Made by a program: the position numbers and the translations under genes. The notes beneath the pieces are model-generated. The model did not search any database and had not been told where the DNA came from. It was given only the letters and a program-made list of their open reading frames with translations. DNA of 64,000 nt from Streptococcus oralis (GTDB taxonomy: Bacteria > Bacillota > Bacilli > Lactobacillales > Streptococcaceae): contig NZ_CP019562.1 in the NCBI RefSeq assembly GCF_001983955.1, forward strand, positions 1,488,001 to 1,552,000, in the 5' to 3' direction. How positions within the stretch are numbered: the first letter of the stretch is position 1; each line of letters begins with the position of its first letter. Positions 33,419-42,504 of this stretch are shown here, piece by piece.

Positions 33419-34369
33419 TTAGCCTCCAATCACACCTGAAATATCCTTAGTCTTCTTAAAGACACAGGCATTCCATTCCCCTTGAATCATGTGGGTTTCA
33501 AGGAAAAATCCAGCTGACTCAGCTGACTCGCGTACCATGTCCCACTTGTCCTTGATAATCCCACTCATGATGAGGTAGCCTTCGTCCTTGACCAAACGAT
33601 AAGCATCGTCTGTCAGATGAATGAGAATATCCGCCAAGATATTAGCCACAATCACATCTGCCTCAATCTCAACACCCTTAAGCAAATCTCCAGCCGCTAC
33701 ATGTATATTCTCCATGCCAGGGTTGAGCTCAATATTTTCCTGAGCGACACGAACCGCCACATCATCCAGGTCATAGGCGAAAATTTCCTTGGCACCCAGA
33801 AGCGAGCTGGAAATGGAGAGGACACCTGAACCAGTTCCCACATCAAGCACCGTTTCGCCACCACGAAGAACCTGCTCCAAGGCAAAAAGGCTCATCTTAG
33901 TGGTTGGATGCGTCCCAGTCCCAAAGGCCATGCCAGGGTCCAGCTTGATAATCTTTTCTCCCGCAGTCGCCTCATAGTCTGTCCAAGACGGCACGATGGT
34001 CAAGTCATGGGTGATACGAGCTGGCTCATAGTATTTCTTCCAGTTGTCTGCCCAGTCTTCCTCAGCCAAGTCAGTCGTCCCCATCTTGACCTCTCCTAGA
34101 TCCATAAAATCGGTCAATTCTGCTAGGCGAGCCTGCAAGTCCGCCTCAACCACTGCCACATCAACCGTATCCGGATAGTAGGCTGTCACTACGATTTCTT
34201 CTTGTTGCTCAACCTCTGGGAAAATCTCACCAAAACGGTCGACATTCCCCACATAGTCCATACTGTCTTCAATCGCAACACCTTGCGCCCCCAACTCAAT
34301 CAAGAGATTGGAGACCAGCTCCTCTCCCTCGCGCTTCACTGTAACTTTTAACTCTTGCCATGTTTCCAT
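33419..34369 (-). CDS. prmA: Ribosomal protein L11 methyltransferase
   Basis: 316 aa SAM-dependent enzyme methylating L11. An N-terminal substrate-recruitment domain is followed by a Rossmann domain with [33 protein letters not shown] and the NPPY-like VANILADI. It overlaps the upstream membrane-protein gene by 22 bp. The prmA-rsmE neighbourhood is a conserved Firmicute pair. Confidence 0.96.
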   Translation of the reverse strand: METWQELKVTVKREGEELVSNLLIELGAQGVAIEDSMDYVGNVDRFGEIFPEVEQQEEIVVTAYYPDTVDVAVVEADLQARLAELTDFMDLGEVKMGTTDLAEEDWADNWKKYYEPARITHDLTIVPSWTDYEATAGEKIIKLDPGMAFGTGTHPTTKMSLFALEQVLRGGETVLDVGTGSGVLSISSSLLGAKEIFAYDLDDVAVRVAQENIELNPGMENIHVAAGDLLKGVEIEADVIVANILADILIHLTDDAYRLVKDEGYLIMSGIIKDKWDMVRESAESAGFFLETHMIQGEWNACVFKKTKDISGVIGG

Positions 34370-34749
34370 TTTGTATTTTCCTTATTCTTCTCAAATTCTT
34401 CAATCACATCTGTATAGTGTTCTTTCATTGCACTATGAATCTGCTGTTTAAAAATACCAAACGTAAGATAATAAACAAATAGAACAATTCCTTCAAACAG
34501 TATCAGAAACAAAAAATATTCTGAAAATGAAAGTGCTTGATTATTCTCACCTTGTAAAGACAGAACATACAGCAACCCCCAGATAAGGGCCATAGAAATC
34601 CCTGCTACTTTAGTGCCACCTTCCCTTTGTTTTTTTAACTTTAAATATTCCATATAGATGAATGTAGCCTCTTCCTTAGAGTATTGCCCAGTTTCTAGTC
34701 TGCGTTTAACTTTTTTATTTAACGTCGTTGTTCCAATTATATAAATCAC
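34348..34749 (-). CDS. Small membrane protein, unknown
   Basis: 133 aa. Basic cytoplasmic N-terminus ([20 protein letters not shown]), two TM segments ([16 protein letters not shown] and [21 protein letters not shown]) and a charged C-terminal tail. It overlaps the Nudix gene by 4 bp upstream and prmA by 22 bp downstream, so it is translated as part of the operon. No family recognised. Confidence 0.8.
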   Translation of the reverse strand: MIYIIGTTTLNKKVKRRLETGQYSKEEATFIYMEYLKLKKQREGGTKVAGISMALIWGLLYVLSLQGENNQALSFSEYFLFLILFEGIVLFVYYLTFGIFKQQIHSAMKEHYTDVIEEFEKNKENTKWKHGKS

Positions 34750-35180
34750 TTCATTTCCTCCATATAATCCCTCACTCTATCCTGCAACTGGGGTACAACC
34801 CTATCTGAGCCAAGAAACTCGTCAATGCCCATCAGTTTGTAGCCCTGCCCTTCATCACCAAAGACGATACTATCAAACTGTTCCTGCGTTAACTTACCAA
34901 CCAGAAAGACGGATTCCTTCCCCTCAAAAAGCATACTTGGGTACACCTTACTCCAGAGCAGGCAATCCTCAGTCAGATGAATTCCTAGTTCTTCATAAAC
35001 TTCACGCGCTGCGCACTCGAAAGGACTTTCGTCCCCTTCGCGACCACCACCTGGCAATTCCCACATATTGGGCCAAGGGATATTGTCCTTGTCATCACGC
35101 AAGATGGTCAGTAGCTTATCTCCACAAAAGAGGGCAATTTTACAACCCGTAAAATCCAAGTGTTTATCCAATAATTCCAT
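34746..35180 (-). CDS. Nudix hydrolase
   Basis: 144 aa with a Nudix box GGGREGDESPFECAAREVYE followed by ELGI, and an N-terminal strand GCKIALFCGDKLLTILRDD. It hydrolyses a nucleoside diphosphate linked to another moiety; the substrate cannot be assigned. Overlaps the next gene by 4 bp. Confidence 0.92.
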   Translation of the reverse strand: MELLDKHLDFTGCKIALFCGDKLLTILRDDKDNIPWPNMWELPGGGREGDESPFECAAREVYEELGIHLTEDCLLWSKVYPSMLFEGKESVFLVGKLTQEQFDSIVFGDEGQGYKLMGIDEFLGSDRVVPQLQDRVRDYMEEMK

Positions 35181-35229
35181 GATGATGACCTTTTCTTATC
35201 ATAACTACTACTCTATAGAAAACCCCTAG

Positions 35230-35772
35230 CTAGCTTTCTTCAATCACCTTTTGGCAATCTGCATCCCAGTATGCCTGCCATCTACCATGTTTTTTAGCAA
35301 AATAAACGGTAAACTCATCATTTACATAATCTGCAACATAGCGAAGATTAGGCGGATTTTCCTCAAAACTTAATACCCAAGGATGGAAGTAAAATGTCCT
35401 TTCCCACCTCTTCTGAGTATAGCCCAAATCCTTGGCAAACTGAGGGATGGGTTGTTGCATCTCACTTTCCAAACAAGACTGAATGGCATTGTCAATACTA
35501 TTTAAACGAGCTAATAGTTGTTGAAACTGCTCTTCTTCCTCCGTCTTAAAACCAACTAGAAATTCAAATTCCGCAAAATCTTCAGGAAATTCAAGTTCTG
35601 TGATTTTACCATCCTCTGCGTAGCGTCCCTCCTCATTAACGAGGCGACGAGTTCCAAACTTCAATACTCGCTCGAAATCTAGATCCGCAAAGCGATTGCG
35701 AGGAAGAGAAGAGGAAGAAAACTCAGATTTATCTGACTTTCTCATAAAAATTTGTTTGATTTTCTCTAACAT
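35230..35772 (-). CDS. Conserved-looking hypothetical protein
   Basis: 180 aa soluble, acidic, with no signal or TM segment. Aromatic C-terminal half (WERTFYFHPWVLSFEENPPN, YVADYVNDEFTVYFAKKHG). 38 bp downstream of the DUF3013 gene and 50 bp upstream of the Nudix gene, all in one direction. Not recognised. Confidence 0.75.
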   Translation of the reverse strand: MLEKIKQIFMRKSDKSEFSSSSLPRNRFADLDFERVLKFGTRRLVNEEGRYAEDGKITELEFPEDFAEFEFLVGFKTEEEEQFQQLLARLNSIDNAIQSCLESEMQQPIPQFAKDLGYTQKRWERTFYFHPWVLSFEENPPNLRYVADYVNDEFTVYFAKKHGRWQAYWDADCQKVIEES

Positions 35773-35809
35773 GCTCTCTCCTCTTTGAATTCCTTATTTT
35801 TAAAGTTTC

Positions 35810-36280
35810 CTAGTATCTCGGATAAGGGTAAAATTCTCCTTCTTCCAAACCGACTTTTCCTTCTTCAAAGACTTCTTGGTTCCATTCCATGACAAATTCT
35901 TCTGCTTCTGGGTCTTCCAAAAAGTCCATGAGCGCATCCAGCCCAACCTCTGCAGTGTCTTTGAGGAATAGCGCAAAATAGTTTAAAAATTCACGAGAAA
36001 AACCTTTTTTAGGTAGGTAAGGGATAACTGTCAAATAGTCTTCCTCATTGACTGTTGACTTGGCAGGATTGTAGAAAAGGACTGCTTCTTCAAAGAGGAT
36101 ATCGTCTGATGATACCTCTCCGTCCTCGTCCACCATCTCCACACCTGCAGCGTTTTGTGCTTCCAAAAGAAAACTCACTTCTACCGCATGGTTGCGCTTG
36201 TCCCAACTAATCTCAAAGTCAAAGGGAAAGTTCTTCTCCAATTCTTCCTCTAAAACATCTAAAAATCCGTATGTTGCCAT
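35810..36280 (-). CDS. DUF3013 family protein
   Basis: 156 aa, strongly acidic, MATYGFLDVLEEELEKNFPF at the start and a tail ending EEGEFYPYPRY. This is a streptococcal/lactobacillar family without known function. First gene of the minus-strand run reaching pepF, divergent from rarA. Confidence 0.85.
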   Translation of the reverse strand: MATYGFLDVLEEELEKNFPFDFEISWDKRNHAVEVSFLLEAQNAAGVEMVDEDGEVSSDDILFEEAVLFYNPAKSTVNEEDYLTVIPYLPKKGFSREFLNYFALFLKDTAEVGLDALMDFLEDPEAEEFVMEWNQEVFEEGKVGLEEGEFYPYPRY

Positions 36281-36395
36281 TTTGTCCTCTTTCTATGCGA
36301 CTCTTTAATCGCCCCGATTGCTCGGAAATATGCTAAAATAGATACTACCATCTTACCACATATACATCAGAAAATCCATGTTAGAAAGGACTGCT

Positions 36396-37667
36396 ATGCC
36401 AGACAATCTCGCGCTTCGCATGCGCCCCAAAACCATCGACCAGGTCATCGGTCAGGAGCATCTAATCGGACCTGGAAAAATTATCCGTCGCATGGTGGAA
36501 GCCAATCGTCTGTCCTCCATGATTCTCTACGGACCTCCAGGAATCGGAAAGACCAGTATCGCCTCTGCCATCGCTGGGACCACCAAGTATGCCTTTCGGA
36601 CCTTTAATGCGACAGTCGATAGTAAGAAGCGACTGCAAGAAATTGCTGAAGAGGCTAAATTCTCAGGTGGACTAGTTCTGCTACTGGACGAGATTCATCG
36701 TCTTGACAAGACTAAACAAGACTTCCTCTTGCCACTCTTAGAAAGCGGACTGGTTATCATGATTGGGGCTACGACTGAAAATCCCTTCTTTTCTGTCACT
36801 CCAGCCATCCGCAGTCGTGTTCAGATTTTTGAATTAGAACCCTTGTCCAACCAAGATGTCAAAGAGGCGATTCAAATCGCTCTATCTGACCCTGAGCGTG
36901 GTTTTGATTTCCCAGTTGAGCTAGATGAGGATGCCCTTGATTTCATCGCGACCTCTACAAATGGAGACCTGCGTTCTGCTTTTAATTCGCTAGATTTGGC
37001 TGTTCTCTCTACTCCCGAAAATGACAAGGGCATCCGCCATATCACACTGGATATCATGGAAAACAGCCTGCAGAGGAGTTACATTACCATGGATAAGGAT
37101 GGGGACGGTCACTACGATGTCCTTTCAGCCCTGCAAAAGTCTATCCGTGGCTCGGATGTTGATGCCAGTCTCCACTACGCGGCCCGCTTGATTGAGGCTG
37201 GGGATCTGCCTAGTCTCGCTCGTCGCTTGACTGTTATTGCTTATGAAGATATCGGTTTGGCCAATCCTGAAGCTCAGATTCATACCGTAACTGCTCTAGA
37301 TGCTGCTCAAAAGATTGGGTTCCCAGAAGCTCGCATTCTCATTGCCAATGTCGTGATTGACTTGGCCCTCTCTCCAAAATCCAACTCAGCCTATGTGGCC
37401 ATGGACAAGGCCCTTGCTGATCTCAAAACATCAGGGCATTTGCCTATCCCTCGACACCTGCGCGATGGCCACTACAGTGGAAGCAAGGAACTTGGGAACG
37501 CCCAAAACTATCTCTATCCGCACAACTATCCTGGAAACTGGGTCAAGCAAGACTATCTGCCAGAAAAAATCAAAGACCAGCACTACTTCACTCCGGAAGA
37601 TACTGGCAAATACGAACGGGCTTTAGCTCAACGCAAGGAAACCATTGATAAATTACGGGACTTGTGA
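36396..37667 (+). CDS. rarA: Replication-associated recombination ATPase RarA (MgsA)
   Basis: 423 aa AAA+ clamp-loader-like ATPase acting at stalled forks. Walker A LYGPPGIGKTSIA, Walker B LLLDEIHRLD, sensor 1 GATTENPFF, C-terminal tetramerisation region with the conserved HLPIPRHLRDGHYSGSKELG. An ATG at 36378 is in frame, but AAAGGA lies 5 bp before 36396 (MPDNLALRMRPK), the family start. Confidence 0.96.
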   Translation: MPDNLALRMRPKTIDQVIGQEHLIGPGKIIRRMVEANRLSSMILYGPPGIGKTSIASAIAGTTKYAFRTFNATVDSKKRLQEIAEEAKFSGGLVLLLDEIHRLDKTKQDFLLPLLESGLVIMIGATTENPFFSVTPAIRSRVQIFELEPLSNQDVKEAIQIALSDPERGFDFPVELDEDALDFIATSTNGDLRSAFNSLDLAVLSTPENDKGIRHITLDIMENSLQRSYITMDKDGDGHYDVLSALQKSIRGSDVDASLHYAARLIEAGDLPSLARRLTVIAYEDIGLANPEAQIHTVTALDAAQKIGFPEARILIANVVIDLALSPKSNSAYVAMDKALADLKTSGHLPIPRHLRDGHYSGSKELGNAQNYLYPHNYPGNWVKQDYLPEKIKDQHYFTPEDTGKYERALAQRKETIDKLRDL

Positions 37668-37696
37668 AATCCTTTTCAAATAATTGCATTTTCCTC

Positions 37697-37724
37697 TTGA
37701 TTTTTTTTGAAAAAGTGGTATCAT
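37697..37724 (+). promoter_or_regulatory. Promoter of 6S RNA
   Basis: TTGATT (37697-37702), 16-bp spacer and TATCAT (37719-37724) with an extended TG, ending a few bases before the inferred RNA start. Confidence 0.65.
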
Positions 37725-37730
37725 ATAAAC

Positions 37731-37922
37731 ATAGAAACGCTGTGGTGTACGACTTCACACTTAAGTGTTGACCGACTATTTTTTGTATTATTAGGGAAAC
37801 AAAAGTCTTCTAACAGCATGTAGGCCGTCTCACACGGAAACAGCTTCAGTTAGAGCGAGTTGCCCACCTGCTTAATTGCGCGGGTTCAATACAAACCGTG
37901 AAGTTTCGGCACCAATACAGCT
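37731..37922 (+). ncRNA. ssrS: 6S RNA
   Basis: About 190 nt of non-coding sequence whose ends close on each other (GCTGTGGTG near 37739 with CACC-AA-TACAGC near 37910-37921), leaving a long interrupted helix as in 6S RNA, the RNA that sequesters housekeeping RNA polymerase. A promoter is in place and tRNA-Lys follows directly, an arrangement I recall for streptococcal 6S. Ends are approximate. A covariance-model search would settle the identity. Confidence 0.72.
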
Positions 37923-37930
37923 TTTTCTTT

Positions 37931-38003
37931 GCCTCCTTAGCTCAGTTGGTAGAGCAGTAGACTCTTAATCTATGGGTCGCAGGTTCGAGCCCTGCAGGGG
38001 GCA
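37931..38003 (+). tRNA. tRNA-Lys (anticodon CTT)
   Basis: Full cloverleaf: acceptor GCCTCCT/AGGGGGC (one G-T pair), anticodon arm GTAGA-CTCTTAA-TCTAT giving CTT, T-arm GCAGG-TTCGAGC-CCTGC, discriminator A at 38003. CCA is not encoded. Confidence 0.95.
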
Positions 38004-38017
38004 TCTAAATCAACAGG

Positions 38018-38045
38018 AAAAGCCTTGGTTTCAGGGCTTTTTTGT
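38018..38045 (+). terminator. Terminator after tRNA-Lys
   Basis: AAAAGCC-TTGGTTTCAG-GGCTTTT stem followed by TTT. Confidence 0.8.
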
Positions 38046-38101
38046 TTAAGTTCTTAGGATATTCTGAGTCTAGTATAGAGGAAATTCTTTTCTTATAAAA
38101 C

Positions 38102-38125
38102 AAAAAACGCTATGTAGCGTTTTTT
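38102..38125. terminator. Terminator of the Mga-type regulator gene
   Basis: AAAAACGCTA-TG-TAGCGTTTTT, symmetric with runs on both strands, 12 bp past the regulator's stop. Confidence 0.85.
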
Positions 38126-38136
38126 GTTATTCTTAG

Positions 38137-39618
38137 TTACTCGTCTAGTCGAATAAACATCATTGCGTTAAGCAAAGAGATGAGAGCGACTGTATTGACA
38201 TTATTGGAATAGATCAATCTCTTATTTTCAATAGGAGGAATAATAAAATTAGAAATAATGATGTCGTAAGGTGATTCTTTTAGAGCATCAAGTGATAACT
38301 CTAATTCACTCCAGACCTCCAGTTCAAAATTGTTGCTGCAATAGTAAGCAAGTGTCTCTGCTACTGATTTTGCATGATACTGATCAAAATTACTCATAAC
38401 CAAAACCTTTAATTTAGGTTGATTTTGTAAAAGATTTAACACTAAGTGTTTGCTATGGGTAATAAAAGTATAGCTCAAGTGATTGACTTTCATTGAATTG
38501 TAATCCATATCCAAAGTCTCTAGGTAATGTTCAATCCCTTCCTTCACCTCCGAAACAAAGCGAGGGAAAATATTTTGAAAGTTCTTGATTGTATTGCCTT
38601 TTTGATCAAATAAGATAAACTCTGTTGATAATTCCTGGCGATGCAGATGTGCCGTATTGTGCATATGCCAAATCAGATTGTCTTTATTGTCTACTTGGAG
38701 ACTATACTCTCTTGATACCTGATCTACTAGATCTCCCAATAACTGATACGATTTTTTCACATAGCTGTCTGTTTTTGCATGGTTGAGAAATACTTCTTCG
38801 TCTATGAAAAACATTTTTTGAAAATAGGATACAAACAGTTGACCGATCACTTCTTTATTCAAAGAGATATGATATTCAGAGTCAAAGATCGCTACAATGT
38901 CTTCGATTCCTTCTGCCTGCATGAAAGATTCCAACAATTGATTGTTAAAAGAATTTTTCTCAACTTCCAAGAAATGACCAAACTTTATTCGGTATAAATT
39001 TGTAACGAGGAGCAACTTTAACATTCGTTGAGTGGCGAAATTGACTGGAAATGCAGTTTCTTTATAGACCAGTGCCAACAGCTTACACAAGGGTTCTACA
39101 GAAAAATCTTCAAAGGGCCATTCAAGGAAATAATATTTCTCTGAAAAATATTGGGCAAAAAAGTAACGGATATCGATTTCATTTCCAGTGATTCGAACTG
39201 AATTGAGGCTAATTTCAAAACGATATTGCTTCTTAATAATTTTATTAATATGACTGATGATACGGTAAAGAGAGGAAGAACTGATATAAAACTCTTTGCA
39301 AATACTATCAGTATCACATCCTTCATTAAAGAAGATAAATTCTAAAATTGAAAAGTGGGTTGAATGCTTAAAAAAATGATGATAGACCATCTCAATATCA
39401 CTATCATCGGTATTAATGATACGGATGCCGTTTGTTGAGGAATGAAATATCAAGTCAGGAAAAGAAGACCTGACATGGGACAAGTCATTTTTTACAGAAC
39501 GTTCTGTACAGTGCAATAATTCTGCTAGTTCTGAAATATGAAACCAGCGTTTGTTTTCAAATAGTAATTCCAATAATTCTAATTGTCTGTGACTTTTTTT
39601 CGATAATAAATCTCTCAT
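38137..39618 (-). CDS. Mga-family global regulator (MgaSpn-like)
   Basis: 493 aa, the length of pneumococcal MgaSpn. Two N-terminal helix-turn-helix domains (WFHISELAELLHCTERSVKNDL; EFYISSSSLYRIISHINKIIKK), central PRD-like regions and a C-terminal EIIB-like part (LKVLVMSNFDQYHAKSVAETLAYYCSNNFELEVW). In pneumococcus MgaSpn activates the divergent operon by binding upstream of its promoter. The same operon is divergent here, so the same circuit is expected. PRD/EIIB domains suggest phosphotransferase-system input. Confidence 0.92.
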   Translation of the reverse strand: MRDLLSKKSHRQLELLELLFENKRWFHISELAELLHCTERSVKNDLSHVRSSFPDLIFHSSTNGIRIINTDDSDIEMVYHHFFKHSTHFSILEFIFFNEGCDTDSICKEFYISSSSLYRIISHINKIIKKQYRFEISLNSVRITGNEIDIRYFFAQYFSEKYYFLEWPFEDFSVEPLCKLLALVYKETAFPVNFATQRMLKLLLVTNLYRIKFGHFLEVEKNSFNNQLLESFMQAEGIEDIVAIFDSEYHISLNKEVIGQLFVSYFQKMFFIDEEVFLNHAKTDSYVKKSYQLLGDLVDQVSREYSLQVDNKDNLIWHMHNTAHLHRQELSTEFILFDQKGNTIKNFQNIFPRFVSEVKEGIEHYLETLDMDYNSMKVNHLSYTFITHSKHLVLNLLQNQPKLKVLVMSNFDQYHAKSVAETLAYYCSNNFELEVWSELELSLDALKESPYDIIISNFIIPPIENKRLIYSNNVNTVALISLLNAMMFIRLDE

Positions 39619-39914
39619 GAATAGCTTTTCTCTCTTTATAATAAACTAAACGATTGTCTTTCAATCTTCATGCAATTATACCACATGGAGTCCATTTATC
39701 CTCTTACAACGACTTTTGCTTGTCATAAAAAGACCAGTCTAATCCCTTAGAAATCCAGCAGCATCAAGATTTTCTTATTTATTTGTATCTAAAGTGCATT
39801 TTTACGGTACGTAATTCAAGACAAACTATTATGTTTCCAAGTTGAAATACTATATAATTAGTTCAATCAAAGAAATTGACTCTTTGATTTAGAAATAGAA
39901 AAGGAGGATACACT
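39619..39914. promoter_or_regulatory. Divergent regulatory region between the Mga-type gene and the glsB operon
   Basis: 296 bp, AT-rich. A TATAAT toward glsB lies near 39853 with a poor -35 (TATGTT), as expected for an Mga-activated promoter. AAAGGAGG lies 8 bp before the glsB ATG. I see no other gene or clear operator repeat. Confidence 0.55.
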
Positions 39915-40151
39915 ATGTTGTGGTCCATTATTGTAGGAGGTCTTATTGGTCTCATCGCAGGTGCAATCACTAAAAAAGGGGGTTCAATGGGATTGATTGC
40001 AAATATCTTTGCAGGTCTTATCGGTTCATCTGTAGGGCAATCACTTCTAGGTAGCTGGGGACCTTCATTGGCTGGAATGGCTATTATTCCGTCAATCGTT
40101 GGTGCAGTGATTGTTGTTGCAGTCGTTTCATTTCTATTTGGTAAAAAATAA
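39915..40151 (+). CDS. GlsB/YeaQ/YmgE family stress membrane protein
   Basis: 78 aa, Gly-rich with three TM segments (LWSIIVGGLIGLIAGAI; GLIANIFAGLIGSSVGQSLLG; MAIIPSIVGAVIVVAVVSFL) in the transglycosylase-associated (YeaQ/YmgE) family. First gene of the envelope-stress operon with amaP, DUF2273, Gls24 and CsbD. Confidence 0.9.
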   Translation: MLWSIIVGGLIGLIAGAITKKGGSMGLIANIFAGLIGSSVGQSLLGSWGPSLAGMAIIPSIVGAVIVVAVVSFLFGKK

Positions 40152-40250
40152 GCCTTACCTAATAGAACATTAAAAGTGATAAGCCATAATTTTGAATACT
40201 GTAGACGGGTAAAATTATGGTTTAAAGCTTTTCATTTGAAAGGATTTAAT

Positions 40251-40814
40251 ATGTCAAAATCAAAGAAAATATTGTTACTTATTTTCTGTATCTTAATCTT
40301 GACTATTTTCCTTCCTATTCTCATAGATTATCATCAGGTCAGTGATTTAGATATCCACTTATTCAGTTGGAGAGATTTCTACGCTGAATTTCTGATTGCT
40401 AGATATGTCTTTTGGGGGACACTTGTCCTATCTGTTTTAGTGTTAATTTCAATCTTAGTGATACTCTTTTATCCTAAACAATATCTAGAGATTCAATTAG
40501 AAACTCAAGAAGATACATTAAAACTAAAAAATTCAGCTATCGAAGGCTTTGTTCGATGTTTGGTCATTGATCATCAGTTGATGAAAGAACCAACGGTCCA
40601 TGTAAATAGCCGCAAAAATAAATGTTTCGTTTCTGTTGAAGGGAAAATTCTTCCTTCAGACAACATCTCAAATCGATGTCTAGTCATTCAGAATGAAATA
40701 ACTCATGGATTAAAGCAGTTCTTTGGTATTGAACGTGAGGTAAAACTTGAAGTTAAAGTAAAAGAAGTTGAACCTCGAAAAACGACCAAAAAGACTGTTA
40801 GTCGTGTAAAGTAA
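40251..40814 (+). CDS. amaP: Alkaline-shock membrane anchor protein AmaP-like
   Basis: 187 aa. Two N-terminal TM segments (ILLLIFCILILTIFLPILI; YVFWGTLVLSVLVLISILVILF), then a cytoplasmic Asp23-like domain (NSAIEGFVRCLVIDHQLMKE) and a basic tail (PRKTTKKTVSRVK). AmaP tethers Asp23/Gls24 proteins to the membrane. The frame is open from 40176, but AAAGGA lies 6 bp before 40251. Confidence 0.85.
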   Translation: MSKSKKILLLIFCILILTIFLPILIDYHQVSDLDIHLFSWRDFYAEFLIARYVFWGTLVLSVLVLISILVILFYPKQYLEIQLETQEDTLKLKNSAIEGFVRCLVIDHQLMKEPTVHVNSRKNKCFVSVEGKILPSDNISNRCLVIQNEITHGLKQFFGIEREVKLEVKVKEVEPRKTTKKTVSRVK

Positions 40815-40824
40815 GGAAGTAAAA

Positions 40825-40995
40825 ATGGAATGGTTTAAAAAATACCAGTATCCAATCATTGCAGGTTTAGTAGGTGTCATTCTCGCTTGCTTTATCTTAT
40901 CCTTTGGCTTTTTCAAAACACTATTTGTACTAATTTGTGGAGCCTTAGGAGCATTTGCTGGATACTATGTTAAGGAAAAATATTTAAATAAATAA
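40825..40995 (+). CDS. DUF2273 small membrane protein
   Basis: 56 aa: MEWFKKYQYPIIAGLVGVIL at the start, two TM segments, ending GAFAGYYVKEKYLNK. AAGGAAG precedes the ATG. It lies between amaP and gls24, its conserved position in Gram-positive alkaline-shock operons. Probably interacts with AmaP or Gls24. Confidence 0.88.
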   Translation: MEWFKKYQYPIIAGLVGVILACFILSFGFFKTLFVLICGALGAFAGYYVKEKYLNK

Positions 40996-41006
40996 AGGAG
41001 TCTCGT

Positions 41007-41591
41007 ATGTCAAACGTAGATAAAAATGTAGAAAAAAAAGATGTCGCTGTTGTTTCTCAAGATGTTAAAGGGGAACTCACTTATGAGGATAAAGTCATCC
41101 AAAAAATCATTGGTCTTTCACTTGAAAAAGTACCTGGACTTTTGGATGTGGATGGAGGATTCTTCTCTAATCTAACAGAAAAAATTATCAATACAGATAA
41201 TGTCACTCATGGTGTCAATGTTGAAGTTGGGAAAGAACAAGTCGCAGTTGACTTGAACATTGTTGTTGAATACCAAAAAAATGTTCCAGCTTTGTACAAA
41301 GAAATCAAAGATGTTGTCGTATCACAAGTTACAAAAATGACTGATCTAGAAGTTGTTGAAGTCAATGTGAATGTTGTTGATATCAAAACGAAGGAACAGC
41401 ATGAAGCAGATTCAGTTAGCCTTCAAGACCGAGTAACTGACGTGGCTTCTTCAACAGGAGAATTTGCTTCAGAACAATTTGAAAAAGTGAAATCTGGTAT
41501 CGGTTCAGGTGTTGCTGCTGTTCAAGAAAAAGTAGGCGAAGGTGTTGAAGCCGTTAAGGGCGAAGCAAAGGAAAATGCTCGCGTACACTAA
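41007..41591 (+). CDS. Asp23/Gls24 family envelope-stress protein
   Basis: 194 aa. An Asp23 domain at about 20-130 (GELTYEDKVIQKIIGLSLEK, VPGLLDVDGGFFSNL, VEVNVNVVDIK) followed by an amphipathic Lys/Glu/Ala-rich tail. It associates with the membrane through AmaP and is induced by envelope stress in relatives. AAAGGAG precedes the ATG. Confidence 0.94.
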   Translation: MSNVDKNVEKKDVAVVSQDVKGELTYEDKVIQKIIGLSLEKVPGLLDVDGGFFSNLTEKIINTDNVTHGVNVEVGKEQVAVDLNIVVEYQKNVPALYKEIKDVVVSQVTKMTDLEVVEVNVNVVDIKTKEQHEADSVSLQDRVTDVASSTGEFASEQFEKVKSGIGSGVAAVQEKVGEGVEAVKGEAKENARVH

Positions 41592-41632
41592 TTCATCTGG
41601 TCTAAATCAATCAATTTAAAGGAGGCAGAATC

Positions 41633-41836
41633 ATGTCAACAGAAGAAAAATTAAACCAAGCAAAAGGTTCCATTAAAGAAGGTGTCGGCAAAATGATTGG
41701 CGATGAAAAAATGGAAAAAGGAGGAACAGCTGAAAAAGTTGTTTCTAAAGTAAAAGAAGTTGCTGAAGATGCTAAAGATGCTGTTGAAGGCGCTATTGAA
41801 GGTGTTAAAAACATGCTTCACAAAGACGAAAAATAA
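41633..41836 (+). CDS. CsbD family stress protein
   Basis: 67 aa, highly charged and helical: [20 protein letters not shown] (CsbD signature), then a Lys/Glu/Ala-rich tail resembling that of the Gls24 protein. Last gene of the operon; function unknown. GGAGG precedes the ATG. Confidence 0.9.
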   Translation: MSTEEKLNQAKGSIKEGVGKMIGDEKMEKGGTAEKVVSKVKEVAEDAKDAVEGAIEGVKNMLHKDEK

Positions 41837-41873
41837 GGCTAAACATTAATTGACCTTTTTATATATAGTAGTC

Positions 41874-41904
41874 AAAAAGAGGACCGCAAATGTCCTCTTT
41901 TTTT
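41874..41904 (+). terminator. Terminator of glsB-gls24-csbD operon
   Basis: AAAGAGGAC-CGCAAAT-GTCCTCTTT then TTTT. Confidence 0.92.
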
Positions 41905-41952
41905 GTATATAGGACCCTAAAAACGATTCCGTATCTTCCTTAAAAGGAACTG

Positions 41953-42402
41953 TCAATCGGCTTGAGAGATGTTCACACTTTCTTTATTTTGATTCCTAAT
42001 ATGAGAATAGTATCTACGTTTCAGGGTTAATTGATTGTCTAAAATATAGTAGACATTTATTTTTTCCTCATTTACCATTGTTTCAAATAAAACCGAGACT
42101 TCATCCCTACTAGGATTCAACATTTTCAAATCGATGTCTCCTTTTATCCCTATAGAGTCAATTCCTCCATCCAAGCGGATAGCACCGTCGGGAGGAACGA
42201 CATAGCCTGCTTTTCGCATGTCAGACGCATATTTTCCTGAATCCATTAAATGTTGTAAGACAGCTATAGTGTCCTTTTCTTCAAAGAAAGTCTTTAATTG
42301 GAAGCGTTCTTGGTGGCTTTGATACTGAAAATAATGATTGATACCAACAACTAAGGCAAGTACAGAAGCGAGTAAGATTCATATTTTTCTAGGTCTCGAC
42401 AT
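41953..42402 (-). pseudogene. Membrane-anchored protein gene with a nonsense codon at codon 8
   Basis: An ATG at 42402 with AGAGGAG upstream opens a 149-codon frame: MSRPRKI, then TGA (complement of 42379-42381), then ILLASVLALVVGINHYFQYQ continuing in the same frame to 41953. The hydrophobic segment after the stop reads as the N-terminal TM/signal segment, so a TGG-to-TGA (Trp) change is likely. The remaining ORF can start only at the ATG at 42246 (97 aa), which would lack the membrane segment. The product has an acidic C-terminal domain I do not recognise. Confidence 0.75.
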
Positions 42403-42504
42403 TTTTATCTCCTCTATCTAAGAAATCATAGAAATCTTGTTTCCAACTTTGAAAGGTAACTGCCTTATACTCGGATATCCTTGGGACTCTATCTCAAGTG
42501 ACTG

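Noticed and set aside
37731..37922. tmRNA or SRP RNA instead of 6S
   Set aside because: No tRNA-like ends or tag-peptide reading frame as in tmRNA, and no SRP apical motif; the closed-end long helix fits 6S better.
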